Source: Candidatus Jettenia ecosi (GTDB taxonomy: Bacteria; Planctomycetota; Brocadiia; Brocadiales; Brocadiaceae). From it: 58,600 nucleotides of DNA. This document shows, in pieces, positions 46,066 to 54,875 of the stretch. Position numbers and translations under genes: made by a program. Below the pieces are notes generated by a model. That model had not been told where the DNA came from. It ran no database searches and was given only the letters and a program-made list of their open reading frames with translations. The stretch's first letter is position 1. The number at the start of each line of letters is the position of its first letter. Location of the stretch: assembly GCA_005524015.1 (NCBI GenBank), contig SULG01000011.1:1-58600 (forward strand). The letters are read 5' to 3'.

Positions 46066-46350
46066 ATGTCAGCAATGATAATCAGCAGTCTTGAGAGACT
46101 CATCGGTATGGCACAAAAACTTGAGAATTTTGGGATAACAACCATCCATTTCTACTCTGCAAAAAATAGTGGAGATTTAGATGTGGCAACAATTGCCTTT
46201 GTGCCGTTTGTAGATTTTGTGATATTGGGAAAGGATGCTCCTTGCTCGTTATCCCTCAACCGAATAATAAAGGAAGCACAAACAAGGCGCATACCCGTTC
46301 TATCCGAAGAATGTATTGAAGCTGGAAGAGACAAAGGCTCTTTGGTATAA
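46066..46350 (+). CDS. Small conserved-looking protein of the ATPase operon, function unknown
   Basis: This 94-residue soluble protein begins SAMIISSLERLIGMAQKLENFGI, with alternating helix and strand. It has a central VPFVDFVILGKDAPCSLSLNRIIKEA and a single Cys. It looks like a small Rossmann-type fold, but I do not recognise the family. AAGAGGT precedes the ATG, 37 bp after the ATPase stop. Confidence 0.55.
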   Translation: MSAMIISSLERLIGMAQKLENFGITTIHFYSAKNSGDLDVATIAFVPFVDFVILGKDAPCSLSLNRIIKEAQTRRIPVLSEECIEAGRDKGSLV

Positions 46351-46458
46351 AAGCTGCATTCTTACAAATCAAAGAGCGCTTAATCGTATAGTTTCCCGAA
46401 ACAAAGTTTCTCAGCACATGCCGTGTGTGTCACAGAACACGGCATGTTATCCAGGAAT

Positions 46459-46690
46459 TATAGTACTTAATAGATGAAACCGAATAAAATATGGTGCAAG
46501 TTGAGTCTTTGGTTGTATGCTGGTATAGGGAACGTTATGGAATCCTTAAAATACTATAGCAAACTCTTTTGTCAGAAATCCTTGAATATAAATACCTGGT
46601 TTTTTGCGTTGTGTATTTTCAAACGGCCCGACCAGCACACGCTTCTTCTCCAGCATATGCCGTTCGGTTTTTAATCATTGACCATAATAA
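46459..46690. mobile_element. MITE family 3, degraded copy 3
   Basis: The left tip TATAGTACTTAATAGATGAA (46459) is clear and the right tip is degraded (CGTTCGGTTTTTAATCATTG). A hairpin ACATGCCGTGT/ACACGGCATGT at about 46418-46446 precedes it. From 46700 to 47260 there are only dispersed repeats (CCCGAAGGG, GGATTCCGGGTCAAGCCCGG). Confidence 0.6.
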
Positions 46691-47262
46691 TTCAAGCCCG
46701 AAGGGCTGATATGATTATAGATAATGCACAACCACGAATAAATAACCCCGAAGGGGTGGAATGACGTTATACACAGCGTCATTAATCAGATACGAATCTC
46801 CGTTCCCCATTCCCCATTTTCATGAGGACAAGTTCCATGAGGACAAGTTTCGCGGGGACAAGTATGTCATTCCCGCCCCCGCTTTCACGAGGATAAACTC
46901 CATCGGGAATCCAGAAAAATACTGGATTCCGGGTCAAGCCCGGAATGACAGAGGCTTGTCCTCGAATGTAGTTATCAGGGAGTTGTAAACTTATGTCGCT
47001 ATGTATAGATAAAAACATTACCACACCATCAAAGCCTGAAGGGGGATAACATCTCAATATAGGTTTCCCCTATGTCACCCCTTCGGGGTTTAAGGACTTT
47101 TTTCTGATTTTTCTATAATCATGACATCCCTACGGGATTGGGTAACGTAGAGACGCAAGGTATTGCGTCTGTCCAATTGCAAAATCTTGCGTCTCTACTG
47201 TATGCTGTCCGTTTTTAATCGTTGATCACGATAGTTTAATGCACATGAATCCTTCGGTTAGC

Positions 47263-47652
47263 TATAGTATTCAAAGGATGAAACCGGACATTATCATGAT
47301 AAGGTGGCACGGACAAACCCCATATGCATCAAGCTAAGAATAGTGTTCCATAAAAAAGAGGTATCCCTTTGGAAAAAGAGCAATGTGTGTCCCTGTTCCC
47401 CTCTAATCCCCCCTAACCCCCCTTTAAAAAAGGGGGGAAAGAAGGATAAGCTTAGAAAGGGGGAACGAAGGATTTCCCCCTTTTTTAAAGGGGGATTACG
47501 GGAGTTTGTTATTCTTCACCGTTTCCATATTTTAGCTTGATGCATATGCGGACAAACCCTGCTCCGGTATGTCTTGAACATGGATGGCTTGTCCATGCTC
47601 ATGGAATCAAATCCTGGCTTATTGTGTTCGGTTTCATTTTTGGATTACTATA
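47263..47652. mobile_element. MITE family 3, copy 4, split by a family 1 insertion
   Basis: The left tip TATAGTATTCAAAGGATGAA (47263) and the right tip ending GGATTACTATA (47652) are present. A family 1 element (47322-47548) sits inside. Removing it leaves about 150-160 bp, similar to the copy at 40028. Confidence 0.75.
47311..47559. mobile_element. MITE family 1, copy B with target duplication
   Basis: The element 47322-47548 has perfect termini CATATGCATCAAGCTAA and its complement. It is flanked by an 11-bp direct repeat CGGACAAACCC at 47311-47321 and 47549-47559. It is the uninterrupted counterpart of the 14116 element, including the inner C-rich/G-rich palindrome. Confidence 0.85.
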
Positions 47653-47722
47653 ATTGCACACCTGATGTATGCAGGAGAAAAATGAATTCCTTTTAAAGAT
47701 TTTTGACAAGGAGGAATAAGGA

Positions 47723-48784
47723 ATGGAAAGATTTGCTTTTTGGAACATTCTATCTTTCATGTTGCTCGTTATAGGTCTTTTATACGTTCCCTCAATCTTG
47801 GGTCAGGAGGGAAAGAAGGGATTACATGACACGCAAAGTTCTGATCAAGTCCCCTGTATAGAAGAAAAAGCACTATCAGCAGTGGCACAGCCAAAAACCA
47901 TAGGGGTGTTGGTTCTTGCACATGGGGCACATCATGGGCATGGAGAGAAAGGATCGGGTCACGTTCATGGAGAACAGCCCCCGGAAGAAATCCCATCGTG
48001 GAATGCCTCTGTTTTAAAAGCCGTCAAGCCACTCAAAGATACGTATCCGTTAGAAGTGGCCTTTGGTATGGCTGATCCGGAGACTATAAAGGAAGCCGTC
48101 CATAAATTAGAAGAAAAGGGTGTTTCCGTGGTAATAGTAGTACCATTGTTCATCTCTTCTCACAGTCCAATTATAGGCAATTCCCGCTACATCCTTGGTC
48201 TACAAAAAGAATTACCCTATACGACAGATGTTAAATCCTTACCCCGTTTAGAGAGTAAGCTAAGGTTTTCTATGACAGAGGCCCTTAACGATAGTCCTCT
48301 TGTGGCAGAGATTCTTTTGGAAAGGTCTCGTGAGTTAAGTACGAATCCGGCGAAAGAAACCGTTATCCTGGTTGGACATGGGCCTAATGATGAAAACGAG
48401 AATAAGCTTTGGCTGGATGATATGCAGAAACTTGCCGCATATGTCCGCGAGAAAGGTGGATTTAAGGAAGTTAAGGTTGCCACCTGGAGAAGTGATGCCC
48501 CGAAAGAGATTAAAGACAAGGCAATTTATGAGCTGAGAACAATGGTAAGAGCAAGCGGGGAGGATGGAAGGGTTATTATTATCCCGCACTTAATTTCCTC
48601 CGGCGGTGTAGAGAATGAGATTGTTGAAGCACTAAAAGGGCTTACCTATATCTTCAATGGTAAAACCTTATTGCCTCACGAGAATATAACGAGATGGATA
48701 GAAAAGCAGGTTGAAGAAGATATTCAGGGTTGTCTGGAAGGATCCAGGGCTCTTCCAGAAGATGCAGATGCAATATCCAAATAG
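47723..48784 (+). CDS. Secreted CbiX/SirB-like chelatase with a His-rich loop
   Basis: This 353-residue protein has two CbiX-type domains. The first has LAHGAHHGHG and the later VVPLFISSHSP; the second has VILVGHGPNDENE and IIPHLISSGGVENE. These place His residues as in class II tetrapyrrole chelatases, which insert Co or Fe into sirohydrochlorin. Unusually it begins with a signal peptide or anchor (FWNILSFMLLVIGLLYVP) and has a His-rich loop (residues 72-93, HGHGEKGSGHVHGE). Export to the anammoxosome or periplasm suggests haem or metal delivery to secreted cytochromes. AAGGAGG precedes the ATG. Confidence 0.8.
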   Translation: MERFAFWNILSFMLLVIGLLYVPSILGQEGKKGLHDTQSSDQVPCIEEKALSAVAQPKTIGVLVLAHGAHHGHGEKGSGHVHGEQPPEEIPSWNASVLKAVKPLKDTYPLEVAFGMADPETIKEAVHKLEEKGVSVVIVVPLFISSHSPIIGNSRYILGLQKELPYTTDVKSLPRLESKLRFSMTEALNDSPLVAEILLERSRELSTNPAKETVILVGHGPNDENENKLWLDDMQKLAAYVREKGGFKEVKVATWRSDAPKEIKDKAIYELRTMVRASGEDGRVIIIPHLISSGGVENEIVEALKGLTYIFNGKTLLPHENITRWIEKQVEEDIQGCLEGSRALPEDADAISK

Positions 48785-48880
48785 AATGGAGTTTGCTCAG
48801 GCAGGATGAAAAGTGATAACTATAGATAACTTTATCAGAATTATGGTATATCCTATCAATACCTTGATGAGAATTATGGT

Positions 48881-49097
48881 AACACGGTAGTTTTTTGAAA
48901 AAATACCGTGAGAAGCTCCGTTAGGAGCGAAATGTTTATAGACAAATCATTCTGCCACAATCAAGCTCTATCGGAGCAGCATGGTATCTCTGTGTTAAGG
49001 TTACATGCCGCTCCGATGGAGCTAAGGTTTTGAATATCACATGTTTCTAGAAACATTTCACCCCTATGGGGTTGTTTTTCAAAAAACTACCGTGTTA
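48881..49097. mobile_element. Family 5 inverted-repeat element
   Basis: Tips TAACACGGTAGTTTTTTGAA (48881) and the complement ending ACCGTGTTA (49097) bound a 217-bp non-coding element. Its right half recurs at 25370-25450. The rest of 48785-49359 contains no supported gene. Confidence 0.7.
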
Positions 49098-49359
49098 TGC
49101 GCTCAAAAGACTACGGTGTTGTGTACTGGCAAATATTTTGCAAGTTTTTGTATTGCAAAGTTACCTATGGTTTTTTAAGAAATTTGGTGTAAAATGCGGA
49201 TATGTCGGTATAACCTCAAAAATGAATAATTCAATCTGCAAGATTGCACCACCTATGACTTGATGTATCAAGCATTACACCATGATCATCTGTTATTGAA
49301 ATTCGCATTGGCGGTTTGCCAGTTACTCCCGTAATCCTTACAGTGAAAGGAGCGTCACC

Positions 49360-49851
49360 ATGTCGAGTATTTCCCATCTAAAAAGGGCATCAGTACTTCT
49401 TGTTTTATTTATGGCCTTATTTTTACCAACGGTTTCCTATGCACGTGATATTAAGGGTATAACCTCTACACAATTAAAAGAGATTATTAAATCAAAAAGC
49501 GATAAGGTCGTGGCGGTAATTTTCTGGGAAACACAGTGCAAGGTTTGCCAGGAGCACCTCTCTGTTTTGAATGATATTTATAAGGAACACAGAAAAGAGA
49601 ATTTAGAAATACTGGGCGTTGTACTTGATGAGGCAGGAAAAGAAACAAAGGATCTTATTGAGACAAAAGGAGTCGCTTTCCCCATCTTTAAAGCCGGAGA
49701 TAGAGAAGAAATGAGCTATATTTATAAGATTAGCAAGGTTCCCACGATATATTACTATAAAAATGGCGAACTTGAATACCATAAAGAGGAAGGGTATGCC
49801 GAACCGGATCATATAGATAAAGATATACATAAATTACTGGGAAAGAGCTAA
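49360..49851 (+). CDS. Secreted thioredoxin-like (TlpA/ResA-type) protein
   Basis: This 163-residue protein has a signal peptide (residues 8-28, ending VSYA) and a thioredoxin fold with the redox motif WETQCKVCQEH (CXXC at about 60-63) and cis-Pro in SKVPTIYY. Proteins of this type keep haem-binding Cys residues reduced during cytochrome c maturation. It leads the encapsulin operon (26 bp gap), where the next two products contain about ten CXXCH sites, so that role is likely. AAAGGAG precedes the ATG. Confidence 0.85.
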   Translation: MSSISHLKRASVLLVLFMALFLPTVSYARDIKGITSTQLKEIIKSKSDKVVAVIFWETQCKVCQEHLSVLNDIYKEHRKENLEILGVVLDEAGKETKDLIETKGVAFPIFKAGDREEMSYIYKISKVPTIYYYKNGELEYHKEEGYAEPDHIDKDIHKLLGKS

Positions 49852-49877
49852 ATTAACTTCAAAATGGAGTTTTTACT

Positions 49878-51035
49878 ATGAAAGAAAAGGTATTAATAAG
49901 AAAAGGGGGAAGGGTTATGGGTATGCTAAATAAATATAAAACATTAGTTATTGCCTTGCTCGTAACGTTCTGTTTTTCATCATGGGGTTCATCTGTTTTT
50001 GCTGCGTGTACGAAAGAAAACGACTGCTTTTCCTGTCACACAGCACAGGAATTAAGAAAGGTCCATAAAAATTGTCAATACCTGGAGCAGGGCTGTCTTG
50101 CATGCCATAAAGCGCCAGCAGCTTCATCTGGTTTAGCAAAGGAAGCAGGAGCGCCTTATAGTTGTTCACAAGGAGAGGCATCCCCGGGGATGAAAGAGGC
50201 AAAGTTTGCAGAAATTACATCTGAAGTGCATCTTGGTGCCGAAGACTGGGCGAAATTGCAACGTACGGTCCATGAGACGGTTGAAGGGCATCGTGTGGGA
50301 AGAAAGTTTATCGAGGTTTACGGTCCATTAGGAACAGGCGCTCAATGTGTACCGCTTGATACCTATGCAATACCCTCCTGGGCAAATGTTGATATGTTGG
50401 GGGAGGGAAACGAAGCCATACATTCCCTGAAAAGAGAGATTGCACACATACCCCTTATTTACAAAGATTTTTGGCTCTTCTGGAGGGATATAGAGGCAGG
50501 GAAAAAGTGTAATACTCCTTTGGATGTGAGCGCTGCGGTGGGCGCCGCAATAGCTGCTGCCGCCAGGGAAGACGATCTTATATTTCATGGTCTGCCGGAA
50601 ATGGGTATGTCGGGACTTTTAAATGCTAATGGAAGGAATATCCTTAAGATTAGTGACTGGTCGGTAATAGGGAATGGTTTTCAGGATGTTGTATCGGCTG
50701 TGGAAAAACTAAGGAGTTCGGGTTTTTCCCCTCCTTATGCTCTCGTTGTAAGCCCAAAACTTTACGCCCTCCTCCATAAGGTTTATGAGCGTACAGGGAA
50801 ATTAGAAATAGAAGGGGTAAAGGAGTTGGTAAAAGGGGGCGTATATCAGAGTCCGGTGTTCAAAAAGGATGTTGCCCTTGTTGTAGCGACTGGCAGACAA
50901 AACCTTGACTTGGCGGTAGGGACTAATTTTAAGGTAGAGTACTGGGGCTCTCAGGATTTAAATCACCGGTTCAGGGTTGTTGGGAGTTCAGTGCTGAGAA
51001 TCAAATGCCCTCAAGCCATCTGTACGCTGGAGTAA
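49878..51035 (+). CDS. Encapsulin shell protein fused to a di-heme cytochrome c
   Basis: This 385-residue protein has a signal peptide (hydrophobic residues 21-40, SVFAA), then a short cytochrome domain with CFSCH (50-54) and CLACH (73-77). A linker leads to a full family 1 encapsulin (about 107-385): WAKLQRTVHETVEGHRVGRKFIEVYGPLG, split here only by description, then EDDLIFHGLPEMGMSGLL and PYALVVSPKLYALL, ending VVGSSVLRIKCPQAICTLE. Encapsulins self-assemble into icosahedral shells around enzymes; the di-heme fusion is known from anammox bacteria. It lies 3 bp before its presumed cargo. ATG at 49878 has GGAG upstream; ATGs at 49917 and 49923 are alternatives. Confidence 0.93.
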   Translation: MKEKVLIRKGGRVMGMLNKYKTLVIALLVTFCFSSWGSSVFAACTKENDCFSCHTAQELRKVHKNCQYLEQGCLACHKAPAASSGLAKEAGAPYSCSQGEASPGMKEAKFAEITSEVHLGAEDWAKLQRTVHETVEGHRVGRKFIEVYGPLGTGAQCVPLDTYAIPSWANVDMLGEGNEAIHSLKREIAHIPLIYKDFWLFWRDIEAGKKCNTPLDVSAAVGAAIAAAAREDDLIFHGLPEMGMSGLLNANGRNILKISDWSVIGNGFQDVVSAVEKLRSSGFSPPYALVVSPKLYALLHKVYERTGKLEIEGVKELVKGGVYQSPVFKKDVALVVATGRQNLDLAVGTNFKVEYWGSQDLNHRFRVVGSSVLRIKCPQAICTLE

Positions 51036-51038
51036 GGT

Positions 51039-53549
51039 ATGTCTCATAAATTATGGACTTACCCGACAGCAGTTCTTATATGTCTTCTTTCCTGGTTTCG
51101 GCATGGATATGCTGAAATTCCCTGCCTTATAGAGAAAGATGGAGTTCTTAATCTTGAGATGGAGGCGAGGCCTGTTGATCTGGAACTCAGACCTGGGGTA
51201 TTCTTTGGCGCCTGGGGGTACTGCATAAAAGGAGAAAAACCGACCGTGCCTGGTCCCACCATCAAAGTGAAAGAAGGAACGAAGGTCAGAATTCACTTCA
51301 CGAATAAACTTACCGTCCCTTCATCCATCCATCCTCATGGAGCAAAGTACACGGTTGCCAGTGATGGCGCTCATATAGCAGGAAATCCGGCTAGTGTCGT
51401 AGATCCCGGAGATTCAGGGACATTTGAGTGGGATACCTCTGGTACGCCGGGAACCTGGTTTTATCACCCTCACGTCTTTGAGATGGGGGGCGAAGAAGGG
51501 GTATCCAGAGGACTGTGGGGGGCTCTCATTGTGGAACCAGAGAATAGTAATCCAGATCCCCCTGATAAAGAGTTTGTAGTCTTCATGCATACGTTTCTTT
51601 TACAGGGAAAGAAATATGAGGCCTTTAACGATAAGTCCGGAGATGTGGAATTTATGAACGGAGACCGTTCTGCCTTTCCCGGGTTGGTATGGCGGGTAAA
51701 AATGGGCGAAAAGGTAAGATTTCATCTCATAAATTCTTCCGGGGAGATGCACACCTTTCATACTCATGGCCATCGCTGGATGGATAAAGCGAGCGGACAG
51801 CTTACTGATAACATATCATTAGCGCCTTTTACTTCGTACGTCCTGGATTTTGTTGCCGGAGAGGGGGTCGGACCCGGCAACTGGGCGTTCCACTGCCATG
51901 ATAATGAGCATATGATGAATGGGATGTTTGGAATTTTTGTGGTAGAGGATGAAACAAAAAGACCGAAAGCGGAAATGATTCCCCCTGTGCTTAAAGGTCC
52001 TCCGGGCTCTTTTACGTATCCGGATCCGGAACTTAAGAAGATGTTTGAGGATTTTGTGGGTTTGTCCCAGGGCGATGGTCCATGGGGAGAATTTTATAAA
52101 CCGATTCCCTTTTATATCTACTTTAATCCAGCAAGGCATTATTTCCCAACAGATAGTGATAATTATAAAAAGCTTTTAGAGAAATACCGGTACGATGAGT
52201 GCGTGGAATGTCATGAAGAGGCTACTCCCGGTATTGTAGCGCAATGGAAGATGTCCAATCATGCCAATCCTAAGAAGAATGCAGAGGTTGCTGCAGAGAC
52301 ACAGGAGATTGAGGAGCTTATTGGTAAGGAGCTGAACAACTGGAAACCAGGGACCAAAGGCGGCGTTTACTGCTCCTACTGTCATGGCAAAGACCATGAG
52401 AGCCTGTTTATGCCTACCGTAGATAACTCATGCGGCGCTTGTCATCCAAACCAGGCGAGGGAGTTTGCCCGGGGTAGAGATTACGGTAAGCCAAGTCATC
52501 CTCATAGTTGGGAAGGAGGTTTGTCCACGCCGTGGTATGTCGAGAATTACCGGCGCAATCAGGGCTTTTCTATGATCGGATGTGATCAGTGCCATCAGAA
52601 TATGTCGTCATGTGATGACTGTCATGGTCGCCATCTCTTTTCGGCTGCCGAAGCGCGCCGTCCGGAGGTATGTTCAGGCTGTCATTTAGGACCTGATCAC
52701 CCGGACTGGGAGAGTTATATACATTCCAAATGGGGAATTGCTTATGAGATTTCCGGGGAGAAGTGGAACTGGGAAAAGAAACTCTCTGAGGTGATTCCCG
52801 GCAAAGATTATCCTACCCCGACATGTCAATACTGTCATATGTATGTAGGTAATGGCCGATGGGAGATGAATGTGGAGACCAAAGGTATATGGCGTATGGG
52901 AGTCACTCCACCAAAAGAAGTGGAGTTTAAATCAAGTCTGAAGGATTTTCCCTATGGTGTAAAAATACCGCCGATGGATAAGAAGCTTGAGATTTATTCC
53001 CCGGAAAGCCATGAGAAACGGCGCTATTGGATAGAGCTTTGCGCAAAATGCCATGGCAGCCGATTTTCAAGGATGTGGCTGGATTCCATAGATCAATATA
53101 TGTTTGAGTCATGGAAGCGGATAGATGAGGCGCAGCTCATCGTAGAAGAGCTTTTTGCCGGGGATATGGTTAAGCCATCGCCGGAAGAAAGATCTCCTTT
53201 TCCCTTGAGTGATTTAATGGTTAAGATACTCGGCCCTGAAAAATTGGGCCCGGAAGTTTATAATCTCCTGAAAAAAACCAATGGTCACTTACCAGTTGTA
53301 GGACCAATTCTTGGCGCCTATGCTATATTCACTGAAAAGGATGGAAATCCAAGCGGTGTGGAAAGGGAATATGTAGAGATGTGGTTCTGGAAACATTTGC
53401 AGGGGTACAAAGGAGTAGCTCATGCCCAGCAGGATATAAGCTGGTGGTTGGGCAGTTCACAAACTATGGGCAAACTCACCCATATTCAGGATGAGGCAAT
53501 GAAGCTAAAGCGATTGAAGGCGCTTGAAGATGCCGTGAAAAGCAAGTGA
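51039..53549 (+). CDS. Multicopper oxidase fused to octaheme HAO-like cytochrome (encapsulin cargo)
   Basis: This 836-residue secreted protein has a signal peptide (residues 8-25). Residues 50-305 are two cupredoxin domains with HPHG (98-101), HPH (143-145), HTFHTHGH (238-245) and HCHDNEHMMNGM (285-296). This is the full ligand set for one type 1 site and a trinuclear cluster. Residues 380-690 carry eight CXXCH sites (388, 445, 465, 515, 525, 545, 596, 668) spaced as in hydroxylamine oxidoreductase-like octahaem proteins. The known anammox encapsulin cargo is described as a nitrite reductase-HAO fusion. No obvious encapsulin-loading peptide is seen at the end (KALEDAVKSK). It is translated with the shell gene. 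Confidence 0.9.
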   Translation: MSHKLWTYPTAVLICLLSWFRHGYAEIPCLIEKDGVLNLEMEARPVDLELRPGVFFGAWGYCIKGEKPTVPGPTIKVKEGTKVRIHFTNKLTVPSSIHPHGAKYTVASDGAHIAGNPASVVDPGDSGTFEWDTSGTPGTWFYHPHVFEMGGEEGVSRGLWGALIVEPENSNPDPPDKEFVVFMHTFLLQGKKYEAFNDKSGDVEFMNGDRSAFPGLVWRVKMGEKVRFHLINSSGEMHTFHTHGHRWMDKASGQLTDNISLAPFTSYVLDFVAGEGVGPGNWAFHCHDNEHMMNGMFGIFVVEDETKRPKAEMIPPVLKGPPGSFTYPDPELKKMFEDFVGLSQGDGPWGEFYKPIPFYIYFNPARHYFPTDSDNYKKLLEKYRYDECVECHEEATPGIVAQWKMSNHANPKKNAEVAAETQEIEELIGKELNNWKPGTKGGVYCSYCHGKDHESLFMPTVDNSCGACHPNQAREFARGRDYGKPSHPHSWEGGLSTPWYVENYRRNQGFSMIGCDQCHQNMSSCDDCHGRHLFSAAEARRPEVCSGCHLGPDHPDWESYIHSKWGIAYEISGEKWNWEKKLSEVIPGKDYPTPTCQYCHMYVGNGRWEMNVETKGIWRMGVTPPKEVEFKSSLKDFPYGVKIPPMDKKLEIYSPESHEKRRYWIELCAKCHGSRFSRMWLDSIDQYMFESWKRIDEAQLIVEELFAGDMVKPSPEERSPFPLSDLMVKILGPEKLGPEVYNLLKKTNGHLPVVGPILGAYAIFTEKDGNPSGVEREYVEMWFWKHLQGYKGVAHAQQDISWWLGSSQTMGKLTHIQDEAMKLKRLKALEDAVKSK

Positions 53550-53686
53550 TAGCATTCTGATTGAAGATTGGGGAATAACACGCGCCGTTTTTCGGGATAT
53601 CTGATAGCAATATCTCTGTGCTGGCTTAATCGAAAATGATTGAACCCGCGAATCTTCTGCTAAAGGTAACCTCATTGAATGTTTAA

Positions 53687-53775
53687 GCAATTCAAACAAA
53701 CTATGTAGTGGCAAGGCGCGCCTTGCCACTCTACACGTTGTTAAAGTCACCGAAGGCCTCATGTATGCAGAGGAA
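53687..53775. repeat. Palindromic repeat (family 4), copy 4
   Basis: The palindrome begins at 53705 with the same arms as copies at 8884 and 37433, and flanks caaacaaactatgtag and gtcaccgaaggcct match the family. It may act as a terminator for the encapsulin operon, which otherwise lacks a clear one. Confidence 0.72.
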
Positions 53776-53813
53776 ATTCAAAGTCTCTCATATGCGTAAA
53801 GTACTCCTAACCC

Positions 53814-54170
53814 CATACGCATCAAGCTAAGGGGAGAATATATTAGGGAATAAAGGGATCTTCCCTTATAGTAAAGAGTTAAGTTAGATAAAGAAAATAC
53901 TCTCAGACTATAAGAGGAGGAGATCCCTATGAGACATAAGCATAACCAATATTCAGAGAAAATAAAAGAAAAGATTCAAGAAATATTTGACCATGAGCAT
54001 CTGGATACTCTGGCACGACAGACGGGTTTTATTCAACGCTCTGGCAGCAGGATAGAGGCAAAGGACATGGTAGAGTTAATGACGACAGAAATACTCCCCT
54101 GTGCCACCATCTCTCTGGAAGGACTTTGCGATAGTCTTCACAAGATCAATGCCGAGGCAGAGATGACTCC
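53814..54170 (+). mobile_element. Truncated IS4-type insertion sequence, left end
   Basis: The left tip CCCCATACGCATCAAGCTAAGG begins near 53811 and is the same terminal repeat as in the family 1 elements. A promoter-like leader and ribosome-binding site (GAGGAGG at about 53916) lead into the transposase start. The right end is lost where the family 1 element begins at 54170. This points to an IS4-type parent for the non-coding elements. Confidence 0.68.
53929..54170 (+). pseudogene. IS4-type transposase, N-terminal fragment
   Basis: The first 80 or so codons read MRHKHNQYSEKIKEKI, then LARQTGFIQRSGSRIEAKDMVELM. The ARxTGFxxR pattern is common at the start of IS4-type transposases. The coding frame then runs into element sequence, so the catalytic DDE domain is gone. 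It cannot be active. Confidence 0.7.
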
Positions 54171-54488
54171 CCACAGGCGCATCAAGCTAAGCGCCGACAG
54201 CTTGTTCCCAAACTCTTCCCCATTTCCATGAGGACATGGTTTGGGAACACACATGTACGAGAAACTCCGTTTCTCGAATCAATGGTAGAACAGGCATTTT
54301 GCCTGTTCTACCGTGATAAACCTGAATGATAGTGTGTATGATTCCTCAGGAGAGGCAGGTTTCAAACCTGTCCCTACTCGAAACAGAGTTTCGAGGCAAT
54401 TGCGTTCCCAAACCATGTCCTCATGGAAATGGGGAAGAGTTTGGGAACGAGCCAACGAGCCACTGAGCTTAGCTTGATGCGTATGGGG
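54170..54488. mobile_element. MITE family 1, long variant, copy C
   Basis: This closely matches 14292-14581, with the same tips (GCGCATCAAGCTAAGCGCC at 54178 and GCTTAGCTTGATGCGTATGG) and interior. It differs by a longer right-hand palindrome (CCATGTCCTCATGGAAATGGG, split here only by description). No target duplication is visible, and the left side joins the truncated transposase. 54489-54875 has only the hairpin below. Confidence 0.8.
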
Positions 54489-54620
54489 AAAACCCCTCGC
54501 AAATGACGTGTTTAAGGATTTCGTATATTCCCTACATTTGCATACAACCCTAAATTTGGAATATTTCCCTATGTGTTTAACCATGAAAAAGCTAAGAGTT
54601 ATCGGCCATGCAAAATATAT

Positions 54621-54645
54621 GGGTTCAATTTACAAAATTGAACCC
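54621..54645. repeat. Hairpin GGGTTCAATTT
   Basis: Arms GGGTTCAATTT and AAATTGAACCC with a 3-nt loop, related to the hairpins at 25138 and 25328. Confidence 0.5.
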
Positions 54646-54875
54646 GCAAGAGGGCGCAGAGCGTTGGAACGAGAAGGAATATCTGGTAAGTACCTGACTA
54701 TAAGTTTTTATATATTCCTCATTATCAACAGAAGCCAGAAGATAGAATATCGTGCATCAAGCATTGTGTATCCTGTCTCTGGATTCTGTCTTCTGGATTC
54801 TGTATTCTGTTGACAAAGAGAATGTACAAAAACTTGTGGTCAGGTACTTATATTCAGTCTCATCTCCATGAAATA

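Noticed and set aside
46761-46988. Open frame between the ATPase operon and the CbiX-like gene
   Set aside because: The translation is made of dispersed repeats (CGGGTCAAGCCCGG type), not a protein.
54279-54584. Open frame on the minus strand across the family 1 element
   Set aside because: It lies wholly in repeat sequence and has no ribosome-binding site or protein-like composition.
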